Shown piece by piece: positions 34,445 to 44,054 of a stretch of DNA of 64,000 nt (positions are counted from its first letter, which is position 1; each line of letters starts with the position of its first letter). The notes under the pieces were generated by a model. The model saw only the letters and a program-made list of their open reading frames with translations. It searched no databases and was not told the DNA's origin. A program made the translations under genes and the position numbers. This DNA comes from Leuconostocaceae bacterium ESL0958 (GTDB lineage Bacteria; Bacillota; Bacilli; Lactobacillales; Lactobacillaceae): positions 206,667 through 270,666 of the forward strand of contig JAQTHT010000001.1 in the NCBI GenBank assembly GCA_029433265.1. The letters are read 5' to 3'.

Positions 34445-35221
34445 ATGGCAGTAATTACAATGAAGGAACTCCTTGAATCTGGAGTACACTTTGGACATCA
34501 AACACGTCGTTGGAACCCAAAGATGGCACCATACATCTTTACGGAACGCAACGGTATCCACATCATCGACTTGCAGAAGACGGTGAAGATGGTCGATGAA
34601 GCTTATAACTTCATGCGCAACGCATCTGCTGATGGTGCTACGATCTTGTTCGTTGGTACGAAGAAGCAAGCTTCTGACGCAATCGAAGAAGAAGCAACGC
34701 GTGCCGGTCAGTTCTACATCAACCACCGCTGGTTGGGTGGTACGTTGACCAACTGGAACACCATCAAGCAACGGATCCAACGCTTGAAGGATTTGAAGGT
34801 CATGGCCGAAGATGGCACTTTCGAACGCCTTCCTAAGAAGGAAGTTGTGTTGTTGAAGAAGCAACAAGACAAGTTGGAAAAGTTCTTGGGCGGTATCGAA
34901 GACATGCAGGACTTGCCTGATGTGCTCTTCGTGGTTGACCCTAAGAAGGAAGAAATCGCTGTCAAGGAAGCGAACATGTTGAACATCCCAGTTGTGGCGA
35001 TGATTGACACGAATGCTGATCCAGATGTTGTCGATGTTAAAATTCCAGCAAACGATGACGCTATCCGTGCCATCCGTTTGATTACTTCTAAGATGGCAGA
35101 TGCCATTATCGAAGGTCGTCAAGGCCAAGATGAAGTCGTTGCAGAAGACGTCTTCGTTGACGGCGACGAAAACACTGAATCAATTGAAGAAATCACGAAC
35201 ATTGTCGAAGAAGACAACTAA
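34445..35221 (+). CDS. rpsB: 30S ribosomal protein S2
   Basis: 258 residues. [27 protein letters not shown] is the S2 N-terminus. It ends in an acidic tail ([18 protein letters not shown]). The start is ATG 34445 behind CAGGAGG; an in-frame ATG 24 codons earlier lies in the leader. Codon use is strongly biased, as expected for high expression. It assembles late into the small subunit; tsf follows. Confidence 0.97.
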   Translation: MAVITMKELLESGVHFGHQTRRWNPKMAPYIFTERNGIHIIDLQKTVKMVDEAYNFMRNASADGATILFVGTKKQASDAIEEEATRAGQFYINHRWLGGTLTNWNTIKQRIQRLKDLKVMAEDGTFERLPKKEVVLLKKQQDKLEKFLGGIEDMQDLPDVLFVVDPKKEEIAVKEANMLNIPVVAMIDTNADPDVVDVKIPANDDAIRAIRLITSKMADAIIEGRQGQDEVVAEDVFVDGDENTESIEEITNIVEEDN

Positions 35222-35241
35222 GCAATATTCGTTATGATTTG

Positions 35242-35282
35242 CCGTTCCGGTGGACCTGCTTGGGACGCTGGAACGGTTTTTT
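35242..35282 (+). terminator. Terminator-like hairpin between rpsB and tsf
   Basis: CCGTTCC / GGAACGG with a 21-nt loop and six T. Since no clear tsf promoter follows, partial read-through may set the rpsB:tsf ratio. Confidence 0.75.
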
Positions 35283-35308
35283 ACTAGGAAAATTAAAGGA
35301 GAAACAGG

Positions 35309-36184
35309 ATGGCTGTTACTGCAAAGTTGGTAAAAGAATTACGTGACAAGACCTCTGTCGGCATGATGGATGCCAAGAAGGCTTTGGTTGAAGCCGAAGG
35401 GGACGTTGACAAGGCAATGGACCTTTTGCGTGAAAAGGGCATGGCCAAGGCTGCCAAGAAGGGTGACCGTGTGGCTGCCGAAGGCATGACTTACGTCATG
35501 ACGGAAGGCAACAAGGGCGCTATCATTGAATTGAACTCCGAAACGGACTTCGTGGCCGGCAACAAGGAATTTAACGACTTGTTGGTCAAGGTAACGAAGA
35601 CGATTTTGGAAGCTTCTCCTAAGGATGTTACGGCCGCTTTGGCTTTGCCAGTCGACGGTGAAACGGTCAACGACTTGATCATCCACGTTTCCCAAATCAC
35701 TGGTGAAAAGATTACGTTGCGCCGCTTCCAAGTAGTGGAAAAGACGGACGACGAAGTCTTTGGTGCCTACTCCCATATGGGTGGTTCCATCTCTGCATTG
35801 GCCGTTTTGAAGGGTGGCAAGAGCGAAGTTGCCCGTGACGTGGCCATGCACATTGCAGCCATTGCCCCACAGTACGTGTCAGACAAGGAAGTACCTGCTG
35901 ACGTTGTGGAAAAGGAAAAGCAAGTACAATTGGCTTCTGAAGATTTGAACGGAAAGCCTGACAACATCAAGGAAAAGATGGTTGAAGGTCGTTTGAAGAA
36001 GTTCTTGGCCGACATTTCTTTGTTGGACCAACCATTTGTTAAGAATGGTGACCAAAAGGTTGCTGATTTCGTCAAGGAACACAGTGCTGAAGTCGTATCC
36101 TTCGTTCGTTACCAAGTGGGTGAAGGAATCGAAAAGCAACAAACCAACTTGGCCGATGAAGTGGCTTCACAGTTAAAGCAGTAA
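35309..36184 (+). CDS. tsf: Elongation factor Ts
   Basis: 291 residues. Guanine nucleotide exchange factor for EF-Tu. [38 protein letters not shown] is the N-terminal UBA-like domain, then the two core domains ([19 protein letters not shown]). AAAGGAG precedes the ATG. Co-oriented with rpsB as in most bacteria. Confidence 0.97.
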   Translation: MAVTAKLVKELRDKTSVGMMDAKKALVEAEGDVDKAMDLLREKGMAKAAKKGDRVAAEGMTYVMTEGNKGAIIELNSETDFVAGNKEFNDLLVKVTKTILEASPKDVTAALALPVDGETVNDLIIHVSQITGEKITLRRFQVVEKTDDEVFGAYSHMGGSISALAVLKGGKSEVARDVAMHIAAIAPQYVSDKEVPADVVEKEKQVQLASEDLNGKPDNIKEKMVEGRLKKFLADISLLDQPFVKNGDQKVADFVKEHSAEVVSFVRYQVGEGIEKQQTNLADEVASQLKQ

Positions 36185-36186
36185 TC

Positions 36187-36215
36187 AAAAAAGTGTCCTG
36201 ACGGGCACTTTTTTT
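36187..36215 (+). terminator. Intrinsic terminator after tsf
   Basis: AAGTGTCC / GGGCACTT with a 4-nt loop and a T run. Confidence 0.85.
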
Positions 36216-36236
36216 ACGGAAGCAATGCGCCAAATT

Positions 36237-36245
36237 TGCTATAAT
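36237..36245 (+). promoter_or_regulatory. Extended -10 promoter of pyrH-frr
   Basis: TGCTATAAT, followed by a normal leader with AAAGGGGAAAG before the pyrH ATG. Confidence 0.65.
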
Positions 36246-36267
36246 GGGAAAAAGAAAAGGGGAAAGC

Positions 36268-36996
36268 ATGAGCCAAACAAAGTACAAACGCGTGTTAATG
36301 AAGTTATCTGGTGAAGCACTTGCTGGGTCACAGGAACGAGGCATCGATCTCGAGACAGTGGCTGGCATTGCCCAGGAGATTAAGGACGTCCATGATCTTG
36401 GTACTGAGATCGCCATCGTGGTTGGCGGTGGTAACCTCTGGCGGGGTGAACCAGCTGCCAAAGTTGGCATGGAACGGTCCCGGGCTGATTACACGGGCAT
36501 GCTGGGGACGACCATGAACGCTTTGGTCCTCCAGGATGCTTTGGAACGGGCTGGCGTTGATACACGGGTGCAAACGGCCATCACCATGCAAGAAATTGCA
36601 GAACCCTATATTCGGGGCCGGGCCATTCGCCACTTAGAAAAGGGCCGGATTGTGATTTTTGCTGCTGGCGTTGGTTCTCCTTACTTCTCAACGGATACGA
36701 CGGCTGCTTTGCGGGCTAATGAAATTAATGCGGATGCAATTCTGATGGCCAAGAACGGCGTGGATGGCGTTTACGATGCGGACCCTCGGACTAACCCGGA
36801 CGCTCAGAAGTTCCAACAGCTGACCCACTTGGATATTTTGAAGAAGGGCCTGAAAGTCATGGACTCGACGGCTTCCTCCCTTTCAATGGAAAACAACATG
36901 TCCCTGGTGGTCTTTAACTTAAACCAGCCAGGCAACATCAAGAAGGTCATTCTTGGTGAAGAAATCGGTACCACTGTGACAGGAGAAGAAAACTAA
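36268..36996 (+). CDS. pyrH: UMP kinase
   Basis: 242 residues, hexameric bacterial UMP kinase that makes [17 protein letters not shown] at the N-terminus, [10 protein letters not shown] and [16 protein letters not shown] are diagnostic. The start is at 36268 behind AAAGGGGAAAG. Its stop shares one base with the frr start (TAATG). Confidence 0.97.
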   Translation: MSQTKYKRVLMKLSGEALAGSQERGIDLETVAGIAQEIKDVHDLGTEIAIVVGGGNLWRGEPAAKVGMERSRADYTGMLGTTMNALVLQDALERAGVDTRVQTAITMQEIAEPYIRGRAIRHLEKGRIVIFAAGVGSPYFSTDTTAALRANEINADAILMAKNGVDGVYDADPRTNPDAQKFQQLTHLDILKKGLKVMDSTASSLSMENNMSLVVFNLNQPGNIKKVILGEEIGTTVTGEEN

Positions 36997-37541
36997 TGGC
37001 TTTTGATTTTACGCAAATTAAGGAACGCATGAACGGTGCTCAGAGTGCTTTGCGCCGTGAATTATCAGAAATTCGGACAGGTCGGGCCAACCCCAACCTG
37101 TTGAACCGGGTCCAGGTCGAATACTATGGCGCCATGGTACCCTTGAACCAGGTTGCTTCGATTTCCGTCCCAGAAGCCCGTTTGCTCATGGTCACGCCCT
37201 TTGACAAGAACGCTTTGGACGCCATTGTGCAGGGCATTAACATGGCCGACTTGGGCTTGAACCCCTCCTCTGATGGCAATGTAGTGCGTTTGGCCATCCC
37301 ACAAATGACCGAAGAAGGTCGCAAAGACTTGGTCAAGGACGTGAAAGCCGCTGCCGAACAGGCCAAGGTGGCTGTGCGCAATGTTCGTCGCGATGCCATG
37401 GATGGCATTAAGAAAGCAGATGACATGAACGAAGATGAAGTGCATGCTGCTGAAGAACAGGCCCAGAAGTTGACGGATGAAAACACCAAGGCCATTGATG
37501 AAATCGCCGCTGACAAGGAAAAGGAATTGTTGACGATTTAA
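36996..37541 (+). CDS. frr: Ribosome recycling factor
   Basis: 181 residues. Releases ribosomes after termination together with EF-G. ELSEIRTGRANPNLLNRVQVEYYG and SIRNVRRDAMDGIKKADDMNEDE-like segments are typical (here VAVRNVRRDAMD). It starts within the pyrH stop, one transcript. The glycine T-box unit follows. Confidence 0.97.
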   Translation: MAFDFTQIKERMNGAQSALRRELSEIRTGRANPNLLNRVQVEYYGAMVPLNQVASISVPEARLLMVTPFDKNALDAIVQGINMADLGLNPSSDGNVVRLAIPQMTEEGRKDLVKDVKAAAEQAKVAVRNVRRDAMDGIKKADDMNEDEVHAAEEQAQKLTDENTKAIDEIAADKEKELLTI

Positions 37542-37555
37542 GTGATGGACTGCCC

Positions 37556-37737
37556 TTGCTTTTTTCAAATTGTCAGGGGATAATAAAACTAGTTTCGCTC
37601 ACTCGATGATTGGGTTTGGCAGCCAGGGAGAGTTAGCAACGAGAAAGTGTCAGGGGTAACCCTGGAAATCAGGTGGAACCGCGCGCAAGCGTCCTGGTGT
37701 CATGAATTGACACGGGCGCAGGCCGCGGTTTTTTGCT
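37556..37737 (+). promoter_or_regulatory. Glycine T-box riboswitch with its promoter
   Basis: Promoter TTGCTT (37556-37561), 17 bp, GATAAT (37579-37584). The transcript contains the T-box core AGGTGGAACCGCG (37671-37683), preceded by a stem (CAGGGGTAACCCTG) and a short Stem I in which GGC (37618-37620) is a likely glycine specifier. The terminator is a long GC-rich hairpin that ends GCCGCGGTTTTTTG. The first gene downstream is the DUF2130 gene, then glyQS. Confidence 0.9.
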
Positions 37738-37751
37738 AGTTAGGAGGGCTT

Positions 37752-39299
37752 ATGGCGAAACGATTAAAGTATACGGTCCAATCGGAAACGGTGCTGGCGC
37801 TCCAAGAAAACGCCCAGGCCGGTGATGTCATTGATTTAAAGGATAAGCAAGAGGTCGATACGAGCAGTCTATCCAAGGCCTTGCAAGATAGCATTGATGA
37901 ACGCTTAGCCAAGGAAAAGGCAGCATGGGAAAAAAGCCAGGCTGCCTTACTGGCTTCCAAATTGGCAGAGGAAAAGCAGCGGGCTGAACTGACGCTGGCA
38001 GAGGAGAAGCAGGCGGTCACGGACAAGACCCGGGAGGCCCAGGCTAAGCTCCAAGAGGAATTGGCAGCGGTCAAGGCCCGCTTGAAAAGCCAGCAAGACC
38101 AGCAAAAAAACAGTCAGGAACTAGCGCTGGCTGATCAGCGACAAAAACTCCAGCAAGAAGCTGCCCAGGCCAAAGAAAGTCTGCAAAACGAGTTAGCCGA
38201 GCTTAAGGCGACCTTGAAGAGCCGGCAGGATGCAGAAGCCGCCGCCAAAGAACTGGCCTTGTCCAAGCAGCGGGCAGAACTGGTTGAAAGCCAGACCAGT
38301 GAGAAGGAAAAGCTGCAAAGGGAACTCCAAGACGCTACCGCTCAATTCCAAAAAGAGCTGGCCGCAGAAAAGGAGCAGGCGGGGGCCAGCAAGCAGCAGT
38401 TGGAAAAGCAGCTCTTAGAACTGGAAAACAAGGTGGCCAACCAAGACCGAGACCGGGAGCTGGCCATCGTGCAGACCAAGTCCCAGTATGAAGCCGAGTT
38501 AAAGTTAGCCCAAGATCAGGTTGCCTTCTACAAGGACTTTAAGGCCAAGCAGTCCACCAAGGAAATTGGGGAGTCACTGGAAGTTTATGCCCAGCAAGAG
38601 TTCAATAAAATTCGGCCCTATGCCTTTCCGAATGCTTATTTTGAAAAGGATAACGAAGTGTCTAAGCAGTCGGGATCCAAGGGTGATTTCATTTTCAGAG
38701 ATTATGCTGACGGGACCGAGTTTATTTCCATCATGTTCGATATGAAAAACGAGGCCGATGCTACTGAAAAGAAGCACCGCAATGAGGATTTCTTCAAGGA
38801 ATTGGACAAGGATCGGCGGGAAAAGGGTACGGAATATGCCGTGTTGGTCTCGCTTCTTGAAATAGACAACGATTACTACAACATGGGAATTGTCCAAGTA
38901 CCGGACTACCCCAAAATGTATGTGGTTCGGCCTCAATTCTTTGTCCACTTCATCGGTCTCCTCCGCAATGCCGCCCTCAATGCGGTTCAGTATAAGCAAG
39001 AGCTGGCAGAGGCGAAAGAACAAAACGTTGATATTACTAATTTTGAAGATAATATCAATCTCTTCAAGGATAAGTTTGCCAAGAACTATCAGTCTTATTC
39101 GAAGAACTTCAACGAGGCCATCGAGCAGATTGATCGGGCCATTGCCCGAATGGAGGAGGTCAAGAAGAAGTTGACGACCTCTGAAAACCAGCTACGTTTG
39201 GCCAATAATAAACTGGATGATGTTTCCATTAAGAAACTGACCCGGGGCAATCCAACCATGCAGGCGAAGTTTGCCGAGCTAAAGAAAGAAAAGGATTAA
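37752..39299 (+). CDS. DUF2130 family coiled-coil protein
   Basis: 515 residues. A short N-terminal beta segment is followed by a long Lys/Glu/Gln/Ala-rich coiled coil (about 44-265), a conserved globular domain (about 270-420) and a second helical tail. The globular part is DUF2130 (PF09903). It contains GDFIF (Asp312) and FDMKNE (Asp330, Lys332) with upstream Glu274/277, a spacing like a PD-(D/E)XK nuclease core; this is an inference from pattern. GGAGG precedes the ATG. It sits between a glycine T-box and glyQ (9 bp gap), so it should be expressed with glycyl-tRNA synthetase. Its function is unknown. Confidence 0.85.
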   Translation: MAKRLKYTVQSETVLALQENAQAGDVIDLKDKQEVDTSSLSKALQDSIDERLAKEKAAWEKSQAALLASKLAEEKQRAELTLAEEKQAVTDKTREAQAKLQEELAAVKARLKSQQDQQKNSQELALADQRQKLQQEAAQAKESLQNELAELKATLKSRQDAEAAAKELALSKQRAELVESQTSEKEKLQRELQDATAQFQKELAAEKEQAGASKQQLEKQLLELENKVANQDRDRELAIVQTKSQYEAELKLAQDQVAFYKDFKAKQSTKEIGESLEVYAQQEFNKIRPYAFPNAYFEKDNEVSKQSGSKGDFIFRDYADGTEFISIMFDMKNEADATEKKHRNEDFFKELDKDRREKGTEYAVLVSLLEIDNDYYNMGIVQVPDYPKMYVVRPQFFVHFIGLLRNAALNAVQYKQELAEAKEQNVDITNFEDNINLFKDKFAKNYQSYSKNFNEAIEQIDRAIARMEEVKKKLTTSENQLRLANNKLDDVSIKKLTRGNPTMQAKFAELKKEKD

Positions 39300-39308
39300 C
39301 GGTTTATC

Positions 39309-40256
39309 ATGACACAGGAAAAACTTTCATTACAAGATATCATCCTGACACTGCAGGAATTTTGGGCAGCTAAGGGCGCCAATTTGATGCAAGCCTATGA
39401 CACGGAAGTGGGGGCGGGGACCCAGAGCCCGAACACTTTTTTGCGGGCTAGTGGACCAGAGCCATGGCGGGCAGCCTATGTGCAGCCTTCCCGTCGACCA
39501 GCTGACGGTCGTTACGGGGATAACCCTAACCGACTTTTCCAGCACCATCAATTTCAGGTGGTGATGAAGCCTTCGCCCGACAACATTCAAGAGCTCTACT
39601 TGGCTTCCCTGGAAGCCTTGGGCATTGACCCACTGGAACACGATATTCGCTTTGTCGAAGATAACTGGGAAAACCCTTCCATGGGCGCTGCCGGTATCGG
39701 CTGGGAAGTTTGGTTAGACGGCATGGAAGTGACGCAGTTTACTTACTTCCAGCAAGTTGGTGGCATCGAAGTTGATTCTGTGACTGCCGAAATCACGTAT
39801 GGATTGGAACGGTTGGCTTCTTACATCCAAGACGTGCCGACCGTCTATGATTTGGAGTGGGGTCACGGCGTTCTTTACGGTGATATTTTCAAAGAACCAG
39901 AGTACGAACACTCGAAGTATGCCTTTGAAGAATCCAACCAGAAAATGCTTTTACAGCACTTTGATGATTACGAGGCGGAGGCCAAGCACAATTTGGAACA
40001 GGGTTTGGTGCTGCCAGCCTATGACTACATCTTGAAGGCTTCCCACACCTTTAACCTGTTGGATGCTCGGGGTACCGTCTCCGTGACGGAACGAGCGGGT
40101 TACTTGCACCGCATTCGGACCCTTGCCCGGCAGGTGTCGCGGGTCTTCATCCAGGAACGGGCTAAGCTTGGTTTCCCATTGTTAAAGGATGAAGAATTAC
40201 GGACCTACTATTTGGGTGAACAGGGCAAGTACGCACAAGAGGAGGATGCTGACTAA
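39309..40256 (+). CDS. glyQ: Glycine--tRNA ligase alpha subunit
   Basis: 315 residues, catalytic subunit of the alpha2beta2 Gly[33 protein letters not shown] at the N-terminus, [29 protein letters not shown] and the [20 protein letters not shown] segment are diagnostic. It starts 9 bp after the DUF2130 gene and its stop overlaps the glyS start by 1 bp. Confidence 0.97.
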   Translation: MTQEKLSLQDIILTLQEFWAAKGANLMQAYDTEVGAGTQSPNTFLRASGPEPWRAAYVQPSRRPADGRYGDNPNRLFQHHQFQVVMKPSPDNIQELYLASLEALGIDPLEHDIRFVEDNWENPSMGAAGIGWEVWLDGMEVTQFTYFQQVGGIEVDSVTAEITYGLERLASYIQDVPTVYDLEWGHGVLYGDIFKEPEYEHSKYAFEESNQKMLLQHFDDYEAEAKHNLEQGLVLPAYDYILKASHTFNLLDARGTVSVTERAGYLHRIRTLARQVSRVFIQERAKLGFPLLKDEELRTYYLGEQGKYAQEEDAD

Positions 40257-42313
40257 TGGCTGACTTTATTTTAGAAATCGGGCTGGAAGAAATGCCGGCC
40301 CACTTGGTAAGCAAGGCGGAAGCCCAGCTGGTCGAACGGACGACGAAATTTTTGGCGGACCACCGGCTGGCAGTTGGGGCGATTAAGCCCTATGCAACGC
40401 CCCGTCGTTTGGCAGTGCAGTTAATTGATTTAGCAGCTGGTTCAGAAGCCATCAGTGAAGAAAAACGTGGCCCGGCCGTTGATCGGGCCAAAGATGACGA
40501 AGGCAACTGGTCCAAGGCTGCCCAGGGCTTTGCCCGGGGGCAGGGAACGACGCCAGAGGCCTTAACGGAAAAGGACGGTTACCTATGGGCCAAGAAGGTG
40601 ATTGAGGGCGAACCTGCTGACCGAATTTTGGCCCGTTTGGGTGATGAAGTCGTGGCCCACATGACCTTTACCACTTACATGCGCTGGGGCAACCACTCTT
40701 TCTCTTATATTCGCCCAATCCGTTGGCTAGTGGCCCTTTTGGACCAAGAAGTCATTGACTTTACCGTCTTGGACGTTCCTACGGGTAATTTGACCCGGGG
40801 CCATCGCTTCCTGTCCAATGACCACGTGCTCATTCCAGCTGCCCAGGACTATGAGGCGGTGCTGGAGAAAGCCTACGTCTTGGCGGATGCCAAAAAGCGG
40901 AAGGAGCGGATTGCTGATCAGCTGCAAACCATCGCTAACAAAGCCGATTGGCAGCTTGATTTGACGACGGCCGCTGCAGAAGACTTGCTGGAGGAAGTCA
41001 ATAACATCGTGGAATGGCCAACGGCCTTTGCCGGGGATTTTGACCAAAAGTACCTGGCTTTGCCCAAGGAAGTCTTGATTTCTTCCATGCGGGACCACCA
41101 GCGTTTCTTCTATGTGACCGATTCAGCGGGCAATTTGTTGCCCCACTTCCTCTCGGTCCGAAACGGGAATGCAGAACACTTGGACCAAGTCATTGCGGGT
41201 AATGAAAAGGTCTTGGTCGCTCGGTTGGAGGATGCCGTCTTCTTCTATCAGGAAGACCGGCAAAAGTCGATTGCCGATTACATGGACCGGGTGAAGCACC
41301 TGGTTTTCCATGAAAAAATTGGGACTGTCTATGAACACATGCAGCGGGTCCGCCAGTTGGCGGCCAGCTTAGCCCAAGCCTTAGAACTTTCTGACCAAGA
41401 AAAGGCGGACTTGGACCGGGCGGCACAGATTTATAAGTTTGATTTGATGACGGGCATGGTCGGTGAATTCGACGAGCTGCAAGGGATCATGGGCGCCCAC
41501 TATGCCAAGCTCTTTGGTGAAAACGACGCAGTCGCCCAGGCCATTGCAGAACATTATTTGCCTAACGCTGCCAACGGGGCGGTTGCACACACAGCCGTTG
41601 GCGCAGTGTTGGCCATTGCGGACAAGTTGGACGCCATCGTCACTTTCTTTGCAGCGGACTTGACGCCATCTGGCGCCAACGACCCTTACGGCTTGCGCCG
41701 GGCAGCGACCGGTGTGGTGCGGACGCTAGAGGACCATGATTGGCATTTGGATTTGTTAGCTCAGTTGTCAGATTTTAAGGCAGCCAATCTAGCCGTCGCT
41801 GATACAAACATTGAAAAGGTGATTGCCTTTTTGACGGACCGTGTGCGCAAGCAGGCGACGGATGCAGGCATTCGCCATGATTTGGTCGCAGCTGGGACTG
41901 CCGACGTTATCAAGGGCGACATGGTTTATGTGAGTGACCGGACTCAGGTTCTGGCCAAGCATGCCCAGGATGATAACTTCCGTGCCGTCATGGAAGCTCT
42001 TTCCCGGGTGGTTCGATTAGCTGCCAAGGTGCCGGTGGCCGAACCCGTCCAGGAATCCCTGTTAGAAAATGACCAAGAAAAAGCCCTCTATCAGGCAACC
42101 AAGGACTTGAATGTCAGCGCATTGGAAGCAGCGGGTGCAGAAGCTGTGTACCAAGCCTTGGCTGCCTTGCAAGCACCCATCGCGGCTTACTTCGAGCACA
42201 CGTTGGTTAATGCGGCGGATGAAGCAGTCAAAAATAACCGCTACGCACAACTTGGAGCAATTAAAGAACTGACGGCGGCGTTAGGCGATGTGGAAGAAAT
42301 TGTCATTAAGTAA
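40256..42313 (+). CDS. glyS: Glycine--tRNA ligase beta subunit
   Basis: 685 residues, tRNA-binding subunit. FILEIGLEEMPAHLVSKAEAQL and EEKRGPAVDRAKDDEGNWSKAAQGF are typical, with the HD-like region DKLDAIVTFFAADLTPSGANDPYGLRRAA and a C-terminal DALR anticodon domain. Last gene of the T-box operon. Confidence 0.96.
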   Translation: MADFILEIGLEEMPAHLVSKAEAQLVERTTKFLADHRLAVGAIKPYATPRRLAVQLIDLAAGSEAISEEKRGPAVDRAKDDEGNWSKAAQGFARGQGTTPEALTEKDGYLWAKKVIEGEPADRILARLGDEVVAHMTFTTYMRWGNHSFSYIRPIRWLVALLDQEVIDFTVLDVPTGNLTRGHRFLSNDHVLIPAAQDYEAVLEKAYVLADAKKRKERIADQLQTIANKADWQLDLTTAAAEDLLEEVNNIVEWPTAFAGDFDQKYLALPKEVLISSMRDHQRFFYVTDSAGNLLPHFLSVRNGNAEHLDQVIAGNEKVLVARLEDAVFFYQEDRQKSIADYMDRVKHLVFHEKIGTVYEHMQRVRQLAASLAQALELSDQEKADLDRAAQIYKFDLMTGMVGEFDELQGIMGAHYAKLFGENDAVAQAIAEHYLPNAANGAVAHTAVGAVLAIADKLDAIVTFFAADLTPSGANDPYGLRRAATGVVRTLEDHDWHLDLLAQLSDFKAANLAVADTNIEKVIAFLTDRVRKQATDAGIRHDLVAAGTADVIKGDMVYVSDRTQVLAKHAQDDNFRAVMEALSRVVRLAAKVPVAEPVQESLLENDQEKALYQATKDLNVSALEAAGAEAVYQALAALQAPIAAYFEHTLVNAADEAVKNNRYAQLGAIKELTAALGDVEEIVIK

Positions 42314-42431
42314 GTACACTTATTAAAGCGCTTGTTCAACGAACTCATTGCTGCGCCACTAGTTGGTGCTGGGCCGGCTTGGTCTAGCTAAGCTGATCGA
42401 TCACTTTTTGTTCCTAGTATCTTTGGGAGCA

Positions 42432-42464
42432 GGCAGTCAAGGAAACTTGGCTGCCTTTTCTTTT
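42432..42464 (+). terminator. Terminator of the glyQS operon, in a 394-bp gene-free stretch
   Basis: GGCAGTCAAG / CTTGGCTGCC with a GAAA loop and TTTTCTTTT. The stretch 42314-42707 also holds the promoter at 42536 and an untranslated leader of about 135 nt; no convincing gene was seen in it. Confidence 0.85.
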
Positions 42465-42535
42465 GCCATGTTGGGTTTGGGACCGTGGGCACTACTGCCA
42501 GCTAGCCAGCATTCAAAAAGAAATGATTTTTTTGC

Positions 42536-42566
42536 TTGACCTAAAGTCCACTTTAGGGTCTAGTAT
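42536..42566 (+). promoter_or_regulatory. MerR-family-type promoter
   Basis: TTGACC (42536-42541) and TAGTAT (42561-42566) are 19 bp apart, longer than the usual 17. The spacer contains the dyad CCTAAAGTCCACTTTAGG (42540-42557). A 19-bp spacer with a central dyad is the hallmark of promoters activated by MerR-family regulators, which untwist the DNA. No merR gene lies in this window. Confidence 0.7.
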
Positions 42567-42707
42567 AAAAGAGGTCGCAAAGGGTCGGACTAGCTTTGCT
42601 TTGCTAGTAACTGTTGCTGGCCGAGGCAATCCAGCCACATGAGGCTGCTCGTTTCAAGGTTAGCTGGGGCCATTTACTGACGTTATTCAAAAAGGAACTG
42701 AGAGAAA

Positions 42708-43544
42708 ATGAAAACATATCAAAAACTACTGCTAGTACTACTGCCGCTTTTAGCATTAGCCGGCATAGTGCTGGGACTGGCGCAACAGCAAGCCAACCGT
42801 CATAGCGGGCCAAAGCCAACGGAAGCCACCGTTTTCTTTCATGGCTACGGTTCCTCCCGTAATGCGGAAAAGTCCATGAGTCACGACTTGCTGCTGCATG
42901 GGGTTTCGAATCGAACCATTAACGTAACAGTTGCTCGGGACGGGCAGGTCTCCTTTAGCGGACAAGCCAGGAAGGGGGACAAAAACCCAATCTATCTCGT
43001 GCAGTTTAACGATAACCGTAACCCAGATTTTGAGAAAACCAATCAATGGGTCACAACCATCATGGGTCGCCTGTACCAGCAGGGCATTCGGTCGGTCAAT
43101 ATGGTCGGCCATTCGATGGGCAATATGGCCATCGTCTATTATTTGAAAAACCATGTGCAGCAAAGTAGCCAACTACCAACGGTCAAGCGGCAGATTGATA
43201 TTGCCGGGCACTTTAATGGGCTTAACCGCCAGTCGGCAGCCTTTTCAGCAGTGAATGCGCAGGGACTGCCTAGCCAGGAAACGCCTTCTTTCCAAGCGCT
43301 AGCTGGCTTGGAGCAGTACTATGAACAGCATGCTACCAAGGTGTTAAACATTTTTGGTAATAGCACAGGAGCGGAGCAGTCCGACACGACGGTGCCCAAT
43401 AACTCGTCCAAGTCGCTGCGTTACTTTGTGCGCGCACCAAGCAGCTATCAGGAACAGTTGATTACCGGTAAAAAGGCACAGCATTCCAAGCTTCATGAAA
43501 ATCCCGAAGTGAACCAAGCCATCATCAACTTTCTGAAGGATTGA
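42708..43544 (+). CDS. DUF915-type alpha/beta hydrolase, exported or membrane-anchored
   Basis: 278 residues. An N-terminal hydrophobic signal/anchor (about 5-26), then FFHGYGSS (oxyanion side) and the nucleophile elbow VGHSMGN, followed by NNSSKS and a C-terminal His (HSKLHENP), the layout of the DUF915 lipase-like family. Substrate unknown. The promoter upstream has MerR-type geometry, suggesting induction by a small molecule or stress. AAAGGAACTGAGAG precedes the ATG. Confidence 0.82.
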   Translation: MKTYQKLLLVLLPLLALAGIVLGLAQQQANRHSGPKPTEATVFFHGYGSSRNAEKSMSHDLLLHGVSNRTINVTVARDGQVSFSGQARKGDKNPIYLVQFNDNRNPDFEKTNQWVTTIMGRLYQQGIRSVNMVGHSMGNMAIVYYLKNHVQQSSQLPTVKRQIDIAGHFNGLNRQSAAFSAVNAQGLPSQETPSFQALAGLEQYYEQHATKVLNIFGNSTGAEQSDTTVPNNSSKSLRYFVRAPSSYQEQLITGKKAQHSKLHENPEVNQAIINFLKD

Positions 43545-43554
43545 CCATCAGGGT

Positions 43555-43581
43555 AGGGCGGGCCAAGGCCTGCTCTTTTTT
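43555..43581 (+). terminator. Intrinsic terminator after the DUF915 gene
   Basis: AGGGCGGGCC / GGCCTGCTCT (two G-U pairs) with an AA loop and six T. Confidence 0.75.
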
Positions 43582-43600
43582 GATTGGGGAAGTAGCCCGC

Positions 43601-43669
43601 ATGGCACTCTTTATCGCCATTGCACTGGTAATTGTGGCCATCTTTGTGACGGGCCGCCGGACGAAGTAG
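43601..43669 (+). CDS. Candidate 22-residue membrane peptide
   Basis: The frame starts MALFIAIALVIVAIFVTG and ends with the basic RRTK, the shape of a single-helix small membrane protein or type I toxin. TGGGGAAG lies 8 nt before the ATG, similar to the pyrH site. It follows a terminator by only 20 nt, so it lacks an obvious promoter and would depend on read-through. Two further hairpins follow. The support is moderate; chance occurrence is possible. Confidence 0.35.
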   Translation: MALFIAIALVIVAIFVTGRRTK

Positions 43670-43680
43670 TATGAGCCTGG

Positions 43681-43766
43681 CCATAGTCGTTTGTAAACTA
43701 CTATGGCTGACTTGTTGCGCATCATAAGACCTCAGCATGGTTTCTTCCAATGCTGAGGCCTTTTTT
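43681..43766 (+). terminator. Hairpin and terminator downstream of the small peptide frame
   Basis: First a stem CCATAGT/ACTATGG (43681-43706), then CCTCAGCAT/ATGCTGAGG (43730-43758) followed by CC and six T. The rest of the 510-bp gap (43767-43988) shows no gene. Confidence 0.7.
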
Positions 43767-43988
43767 AGTTATAAATGATGAAAAAAGGGAATGGTGTTTG
43801 GCTGTCAGCTGCTGATTTGAAGCATGGCACTAGATGAAAAATGACGGATTGATGTCGGAAAGAAAAATGTTTATTTCGTGATTATATGCTCTTTGTGGTG
43901 CCTCTTTGCAAGGGGAAGTGTCTGCCAAATATTCTCTTTCTAACAAAAGATTACTGTGCCTTGGATTGAGTCAGTCCAGACGATGGTC

Positions 43989-44017
43989 TTGGTTTGCCCG
44001 TTCTTTTCGTGTAAACT
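43989..44017 (+). promoter_or_regulatory. Promoter of lepA
   Basis: TTGGTT (43989-43994), 17 bp, TAAACT (44012-44017), 37 bp before the ATG. Confidence 0.55.
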
Positions 44018-44054
44018 AGAGGGGATTAAAACTCTTAGATAAAGCAGGGCTCAA

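Noticed and set aside
34334..35128. 264-codon minus-strand frame over rpsB
   Set aside because: Antisense shadow created by the strong codon bias of rpsB; it has no ribosome site and rpsB is certain.
42314..42535. tRNA gene in the gap after glyS
   Set aside because: Hairpins are present, but no cloverleaf or GGTTCGAATCC-type T-arm could be found.
42614..42805. 63-codon frame beginning with TTG in the leader of the DUF915 gene
   Set aside because: No ribosome site, overlaps the better-supported gene at 42708 and the sequence looks random; it is most likely untranslated leader.
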